Assembly (NCBI RefSeq): GCF_016890225.1
Contig: NZ_JAFELM010000029.1
Coordinates: forward strand, 1-41,180
DNA from: Bacillus suaedaesalsae
GTDB lineage: Bacteria > Bacillota > Bacilli > Bacillales > SA4
Direction of reading: 5' to 3'
DNA length: 41,180 nt
Part shown: piece by piece, positions 36,895-41,180 of the stretch
How positions within the stretch are numbered: position 1 is the stretch's first letter
Layout of the letters: every line of letters starts with the position of its first letter
Made by a program: the position numbers and the translations under genes
Notes under the pieces: generated by a model
Database searches by the model: none
The model's input: the letters and a program-made list of their open reading frames with translations, nothing else
Told to the model about the DNA's origin: nothing

Positions 36895-37197
36895 GTGAGT
36901 AAAAAATTATTATTATATAGTTGTATTGTAATTTTTATTATTGCTATTTGGTTAATGTATCTACAAATAACTGATGATACTTACGAAGGAATGTCTATTA
37001 TTCCAGAGCAACACAATGATATTCCTCTATTTAAAGGGTTAAAGCCTACTAGTCATCAATATGTTATGAAGGGCAATCATTGGGAGGATATATATGAATT
37101 TTACATGGGAAAACTCCCTTCTCTTGGTTGGAAGGTTGAATATGAACAGTCAGCGTTAGATGATACGGATATTTGTCTTTTGGAAATACCTTTATAA
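36895..37197 (+). CDS. Membrane-anchored hypothetical protein, probably truncated
   Basis: 100 residues from GTG 36895 behind GGGAG. One N-terminal membrane segment (LLLYSCIVIFIIAIWLMYLQI) is followed by PLFKGLKPTSHQYVMKGNHWEDIYEFYMGKLPSLGWKVEYEQS. This looks like the first part of a longer secreted domain: it ends abruptly a few residues later. Downstream, in another frame, is the end of a membrane protein that lacks a proper start. A deletion joining two genes would explain both. Confidence 0.6.
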   Translation: MSKKLLLYSCIVIFIIAIWLMYLQITDDTYEGMSIIPEQHNDIPLFKGLKPTSHQYVMKGNHWEDIYEFYMGKLPSLGWKVEYEQSALDDTDICLLEIPL

Positions 37198-37355
37198 CTC
37201 TTATCGTTTTATTTGTTATATACGCATTTATTTATATTATTTCTGAGGCTTTGTTTGCTTTATTTGTAGGAAAGAAGAATATGGAAATTAATAGTTTTTG
37301 GCCATTTGCATTAGCTGCTGCAATCGTCGCTACAGTAAATACATTTGTATTATAA
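37173..37355 (+). pseudogene. Start-less end of a small membrane protein
   Basis: A frame of 60 codons beginning only at a TTG inside the preceding gene and without a ribosome site. It encodes two hydrophobic segments (FITLIVLFVIYAFIYIISEALFALFVG and FWPFALAAAIVATVNTFVL), so it looks like real coding sequence that lost its start. It could still be translated by coupling to the upstream gene. Confidence 0.35.
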
Positions 37356-37440
37356 AAGCAGTTATATGTTTTTTTCACTAAAGGAGAAGCTTAGTTGAAT
37401 AACAAACTTTCATTGGGAACACTAAAATGAGGTGATTACA

Positions 37441-38121
37441 ATGAAAAGATTCATTGTTTATATAATGGCATTTCTTATTGTTATGTCTCCTTATAAAGCA
37501 AGGGCAATAAATGATGGCTTTGATATAGTTGCAGAGTCAAACAAAGAGGATATTACCTTATACGCTAAAAGAATGAATGGATTATATTATAGTTTCAAAC
37601 TTGATTTTAAGGGTACGGTTTACTCAAGACCATTTTGGATAAGCGTTGCTAATAATCCTGCTTTTGCTCCACAAGTTATCTATGAAGACATTAATCAAGA
37701 TAAAAAGAAAGAGTTAATCGTTATTTTAAACAAAGGATACGGTACTGGTGTTTCGTTAGAAGATGCATATGTGTTTGAAACTGATTCCAATCGCTTTAGC
37801 GAGGTGCTGGTTGATAATCCTCAAGCAATAATATTAAAGAATGCTAAAACTAGCTTAACTCCAATTGAAGCACAAATAACTATTGGAGAGAGCCAAAATG
37901 TTATAGACATTAGTCCAGTTGGATTCAAGCCCGAGAATATATTTAACGATATTTCGTTTGGCAGCATTACTACATATGAAGTAGTAAATAATCAACTCAT
38001 TGTTAAGTTGGCTGCACAAGTTTCACCAGCTCATTTTATTGGTGAAGTTATTATTACCTATGAGTATCGTGACAAAATGTATCAAGCAAAATCAATTGAA
38101 TTCAAAGAGTACCATTTTTAA
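37441..38121 (+). CDS. Secreted hypothetical protein with a VCBS-like calcium motif
   Basis: 226 residues from ATG 37441 behind GAGGTG. Signal peptide MKRFIVYIMAFLIVMSPYKARA, then a beta-rich domain. QVIYEDINQDKKKELIVILNKG has the D-x-N-x-D-x-x-x-E/D-L pattern of FG-GAP/VCBS repeats, which bind calcium. Exact role unknown. Similar isolated proteins occur in Bacillus as secreted proteins of unknown function. Confidence 0.8.
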   Translation: MKRFIVYIMAFLIVMSPYKARAINDGFDIVAESNKEDITLYAKRMNGLYYSFKLDFKGTVYSRPFWISVANNPAFAPQVIYEDINQDKKKELIVILNKGYGTGVSLEDAYVFETDSNRFSEVLVDNPQAIILKNAKTSLTPIEAQITIGESQNVIDISPVGFKPENIFNDISFGSITTYEVVNNQLIVKLAAQVSPAHFIGEVIITYEYRDKMYQAKSIEFKEYHF

Positions 38122-38273
38122 GTAACGGGTTACTAAGTTTTATTGTTTTTACTGATATATGCAGCAAATTTAGCAGTACACTAATAAAATAATAAGGGTT
38201 TACTTTAGTAATTTAAGGTATATTATATTCGTTGAATATATTCTCTTTGAAGACAAGAAAAGTAGGTGAACAA

Positions 38274-38420
38274 GTGGGAAAATATCAATTGGATACCAAA
38301 GGTCAGGTAGCTGTGACAAAGTTTCATGAAAAACAGAAACCTGCCAAATTTGATAAGAAGCAGCAACTTGAAAAAATACGTGCGGAGTATCTGAAAAAGA
38401 AGCAAAAACAAACAGATTAA
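38274..38420 (+). CDS. Small basic cytoplasmic protein
   Basis: 48 residues: a short N-terminal part GKYQLDTKGQVAVTKFHEKQKP and a Lys/Gln-rich helix. I use GTG 38274, since AGTAGGTGA lies just upstream; the frame is open for 14 codons more from a TTG without a ribosome site. The type is common among small Bacillus proteins, but I know no function. A terminator follows. Confidence 0.6.
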   Translation: MGKYQLDTKGQVAVTKFHEKQKPAKFDKKQQLEKIRAEYLKKKQKQTD

Positions 38421-38431
38421 TAATATGAATG

Positions 38432-38467
38432 AAAACATAGGAAGATTAAAATATCCCTATGTTTTTC
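38432..38467 (+). terminator. Terminator behind the small basic protein
   Basis: AAACATAGG pairs with CCTATGTTT across an AT-rich loop, then T residues. Confidence 0.75.
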
Positions 38468-38641
38468 TTATTCGAAGTTCTTTTTTATTGATGAATAGAG
38501 TTTATTATTCCCATAAATTTCAGATTCGGTGACAAAAAACTCGTCAAGATATCCATACCTCACTAAAAATTTCAGAAGCAGAATCAATAGACCAGCCTTT
38601 ATTTTGATACACCAGTAATCTACAGTAGATATTTTTAAATG
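38468..38641 (-). pseudogene. Possible C-terminal ORF fragment
   Basis: On the minus strand 57 codons are open between a stop at 38642-38644 and the TAA at 38468, reading in part LLILLLKFLVRYGYLDEFF, with no usable start or ribosome site. It looks like the tail of a lost gene, but chance cannot be excluded. The rest of 38467-38855 holds only the hairpin at 38735. Confidence 0.22.
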
Positions 38642-38734
38642 TTATCAGGAAATAAAATGTTGCAAGTTGCAAGGTCAATGAAATAATTTATAGAACTAAC
38701 GGGTTGTTATTCTTCGTAACGGAAAGTTTAGTTA

Positions 38735-38770
38735 AAAAAGAGATGTTATATATACAACATCTCTTTTTAT
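38735..38770. terminator. Terminator between fragment and NmrA-like gene
   Basis: AAAGAGATGTT pairs with AACATCTCTTT, loop ATATATAC. T runs on both strands; the minus-strand NAD(P)-binding gene (ending at 38856) is the likely user. Confidence 0.8.
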
Positions 38771-38855
38771 TATTTTAGTGATTTTGAATCTAATTCAGTT
38801 TTGATATTCCACAAAGAAGCTTTAATTAAAGAGAGTAGGGATTGTTGCAATACTA

Positions 38856-39476
38856 TCAGTAAGCGATACCTACACGTGATTTTATATAATCGCTTGCTTT
38901 TATCTGTTTAAATGTAAATTCTGCTGTATCCGGTACGGATATTTTAGCTCCACCCTCTGGCAAAAAGTTTCTTTCTATTCGATACTTGCCTACCCTTTCT
39001 CCATCCGGCAAGTAAGTAGGACAGACAATCGTCCAATCAAGGGTTGATTGTTTGAGCATATCGTAAACCTTATGATGTTCTTTTGCTGCACGGGTTGACT
39101 TCTGCTTTGATTCACTTGTTTGATAACGTAGAGAATTTGGCGTGGTTCTACTTTGTAGAATACCCGCAGTTCCTATAGTTATTATTCGATTTATACCTTC
39201 GTTTTCCATTGCTTCGATAATAAGTGGCATACTTTCAGATAGTGTGGTTGTGCCATCAGTATTGAGTGCACTAATAACTACATCAATCCTTTGCATTGCA
39301 CGTACTATATCATCTTTATTTAAAACATTCCCTTGTATAATGGTTAGATTTTCATTAATTAATTTAATTTTTTCTGGAGTGCGAACTAGTACAGTAACAT
39401 GATTTCTGTCATTCAGGGCATAAGTAACCATTTGACTTCCAACACGCCCAGTTGCACCAAAAACTAAAATATTCAT
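38856..39476 (-). CDS. NAD(P)-binding NmrA-like (atypical SDR) protein
   Basis: 206 residues with the Rossmann start MNILVFGATGRVGSQMV (GxxGxxG) and DVVISALNTDGTT and RIITIGTAGIL strands. The late DWTIVCPTYLPDGERVGKYRI resembles the biliverdin-reductase-B/NmrA-like group rather than classical SDRs, and there is no clear YxxxK. Cofactor use is inferred from the fold; substrate unknown. AAGGAG precedes the ATG on the minus strand. Confidence 0.88.
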   Translation of the reverse strand: MNILVFGATGRVGSQMVTYALNDRNHVTVLVRTPEKIKLINENLTIIQGNVLNKDDIVRAMQRIDVVISALNTDGTTTLSESMPLIIEAMENEGINRIITIGTAGILQSRTTPNSLRYQTSESKQKSTRAAKEHHKVYDMLKQSTLDWTIVCPTYLPDGERVGKYRIERNFLPEGGAKISVPDTAEFTFKQIKASDYIKSRVGIAY

Positions 39477-39725
39477 AAAAATAAGGCTCCTTTTTTAATA
39501 CTAGTATTTTACTATAAAAGTTATTTTATTGTCTTGATCAATTACCGGATGAGTTTATCCAAAGCAGGAGTAACCAGACTTTTTGTAGAATTACCTTATT
39601 GAGCTACCATGAAAATTAATCGCTGTAATATCAAAAAAAGGCATTACTAAATTAGACGCAGCTCAGTCAATTTTTTTAAAACGAGAGCGCCGACATAGTG
39701 TTTTATCTGATGATAGTTGACTAGT
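39477..39725. other. Region between NmrA-like gene and IS110 element
   Basis: No intact gene. A start-less plus-strand frame (about 39610-39720) of 36 codons ends KRERRHSVLSDDS and may be the tail of a gene interrupted by the IS. One end of the IS should lie near 39700, but without a terminal repeat (IS110 elements usually lack one) I cannot place it. Confidence 0.3.
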
Positions 39726-40949
39726 TTAAGATACTTTAGGTTCTTGTATAGAGACGATGTATCCCAATCCTTCGAGTCTCCGAAGTGAATGATTTACAAT
39801 TGATTGCTGTCTCTGTTTGTCAAAATAGTCTTCGCCTAGATCTACATACATTTCTTTACGAGTTAAAAGGTAATAGGCTATTCTCATCATGGCATGTGCA
39901 ACTACAATACCAGCGCGTTTCCTGCCTTTTCTCGAGGCTGTTCGCCTATACAATGCTCCTAGATAGTTCTTCGAACCTTTTACTGAATGAGCTGCTTCTG
40001 TTAATGCTGATCTTAAATATTTGTTGCCCTTTTTTGTTTTTGCTGATTTTCTTTTCCCAGCACTCTCGTTATGACCTGGTACTAAACCAGCCCATGAACA
40101 CATATGTGGTGCAGTTGGAAATTGATTTTTAACGTCAGTTCCTACTTCAGACATGATTTGCTCAGCCATTCTTCTTGCTATACCAGGAATAGAATCTAAT
40201 CGTTCAATATCTTCTTGATAAGTGTTCATTCTTTCTGCAATCTCAGAATCAAGCATATCTATTTGATCTGTTAAAAAATCAATATGTTTTAAAATAGTTT
40301 TCAGCATTAGTCGCTGATGTGAGCTAACGTATCCTTTTAGCGCTAATTCTAACTCTTCCTTTTTCTTTTTCATTGATCGACGAGCGAAGTTTGCAAGTAT
40401 TTCGGGATTATCTTCACCATCTGCGATTGCGTTAAGCATATCTCTAGCTGATACTCCCATAATATCTGACACAACTGATCCTAACTTAATATTCGCTCCT
40501 TCCAACACTTTTTGAATGCGATTGTGTTGCCTGGCACGTTCTTCAATAATGCTTCGACGATAACGAACGAGCTCACGTAATTCACGTTGATTTCGATCAG
40601 GAATATAACTAGCTTTAATCAGTCCGTGCCGCAGAAGCTTAGCTATCCATTCAGCATCCTTAACATCAGTTTTACGTCCTGGAACTGCCTTCATATGCTG
40701 TGCATTGACAACTAAAAACTCAATATCCTCAGCTTCTAGTAAATTCACAATAGGCTTCCAGTAAACACTTGTGCTTTCCATGGCAACATGTGTGCATTTG
40801 TACTGTTTAATCCAGTCAACTAGTTGGATCAAAAACACAGTCTTAGTTGAAAAAGTTTGAATCTCCTTCCCTTGTGGTGTGATAATACATGCAGTAATGT
40901 TGTCCTTATGGACATCCATACCACAGGCTCTTTCAATAATTACATCCAT
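39726..40949 (-). CDS. IS110-family transposase (DEDD recombinase)
   Basis: 407 residues, full length for the family. The N-terminal RuvC-like domain has Asp12 (GMDVHKD), Glu58 (AMESTSVYW), and Asp95 and Asp98 (KTDVKDAEWIA). A coiled-coil middle follows (RYRRSIIEERARQHNRIQ). The C-terminal Tnp20 domain has RLDSIPGIARRMAEQI, CSWAGLVPGHNESAGKRKSAKTKKGNKYLRSAL with the candidate nucleophilic Ser, and AHAMMRIAYYLLT. No frameshift, so it may be active. The longer non-coding region precedes the gene, as in the IS110 rather than IS1111 subgroup. Confidence 0.96.
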   Translation of the reverse strand: MDVIIERACGMDVHKDNITACIITPQGKEIQTFSTKTVFLIQLVDWIKQYKCTHVAMESTSVYWKPIVNLLEAEDIEFLVVNAQHMKAVPGRKTDVKDAEWIAKLLRHGLIKASYIPDRNQRELRELVRYRRSIIEERARQHNRIQKVLEGANIKLGSVVSDIMGVSARDMLNAIADGEDNPEILANFARRSMKKKKEELELALKGYVSSHQRLMLKTILKHIDFLTDQIDMLDSEIAERMNTYQEDIERLDSIPGIARRMAEQIMSEVGTDVKNQFPTAPHMCSWAGLVPGHNESAGKRKSAKTKKGNKYLRSALTEAAHSVKGSKNYLGALYRRTASRKGRKRAGIVVAHAMMRIAYYLLTRKEMYVDLGEDYFDKQRQQSIVNHSLRRLEGLGYIVSIQEPKVS

Positions 40950-41180
40950 TGAAATTTTTCCTTTCTACGGCGATTGTTAGAATTAGAGGCTGGTGCATCA
41001 ACCAGAATAGGATTAATCTACCATGTGTGCTTCCCGTAAGGGAGCGACAATCAGTGGTGCACCGTGGTCGGTGGAGTCAGACTAAAGGATGGGCTCTAAC
41101 GCACCAAACACAAACGACCTTCCTCTCCCAGCCGTAGAATCAGTATTGACAGTAAAAAACCATTTTCATTCTCTGTGGTG
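40950..41180 (-). ncRNA. Upstream region of the IS110 element, candidate bridge RNA
   Basis: About 230 bases before the transposase start, read on the minus strand. IS110-group elements encode a bridge RNA in this place that pairs with target and donor DNA. Three hairpins are visible: CTGGT/ACCAG (40990-41005), GCTTCCC/GGGAGC around GTAA (41029-41045) and CACCG/CGGTG around TGGT (41060-41073). The RNA ends, guide loops and IS boundary are not determined; the element may pass the window edge. Confidence 0.45.

Noticed and set aside
28927..38740. Motif GAAAGTTYAGTTAAA seen near 28927 and 38722 as a possible dispersed repeat
   Set aside because: Two copies of 15 bases with one mismatch are expected by chance in AT-rich DNA of this length.

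Overview
The window is chromosomal DNA from a low-GC, Gram-positive Bacillus-type bacterium (Bacillaceae). The evidence is a tRNA cluster of the B. subtilis trnB/trnD kind, a glgCDAP operon, a CspD-like cold-shock gene, a yteA-type DksA homologue, menA and menFDHB-menEC, a SigW-type promoter before a flotillin gene, and an MntR-type operator before mntABCD. Shine-Dalgarno sequences are strong (AGGAGG type) throughout, and most genes end in hairpin/T-run terminators.

Layout. 1-1427: the 3' end of a tRNA cluster. It runs from the tail of an initiator tRNA through Asp, Phe, Thr, Tyr, His, Gln, Gly, Ile, Asn, Ser and Glu to a terminator. Two of these tRNAs (Thr and Asn) are each preceded by a 25-26 nt copy of their own 5' end followed by a related ~120-nt insert that looks like a structured RNA; this is the most unusual signal in the window. 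1428-2117: no convincing gene. 2118-8161: glycogen synthesis and breakdown (glgC, glgD, glgA, glgP; no glgB here). 8158-8600: cold-shock gene with its own promoter and long leader. 8606-10430 (minus): yteA-like gene and menA. 10735-18304: menaquinone (vitamin K2) pathway from chorismate to DHNA-CoA; MenA then prenylates the DHNA formed from it. 18374-21774: a hypothetical protein, a VOC-fold protein, flotillin and a DUF1284 protein. 22096-25939: Mn(II) ABC transporter mntABCD.

From about 26 kb the window becomes accessory. It holds a methyltransferase whose last codons lie in a 133-bp MITE-like repeat, a secreted hypothetical protein, an isopenicillin-N-synthase-like oxygenase followed by a flavodoxin-less CysJ-like reductase, a secreted thermitase-like subtilase, two GNAT acetyltransferases and a phosphoglycerate-mutase-family gene with an in-frame stop. 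It also holds a run of small membrane or secreted proteins of unknown function with decayed fragments between them, an NAD(P)-binding NmrA-like protein and an IS110-family element whose upstream non-coding region may encode a bridge RNA. The right edge cuts into or just past that element.

The left 26 kb is conserved housekeeping DNA. The right 15 kb shows decay (premature stop, deletion scar, ORF fragments) and mobile DNA, as in a variable region.
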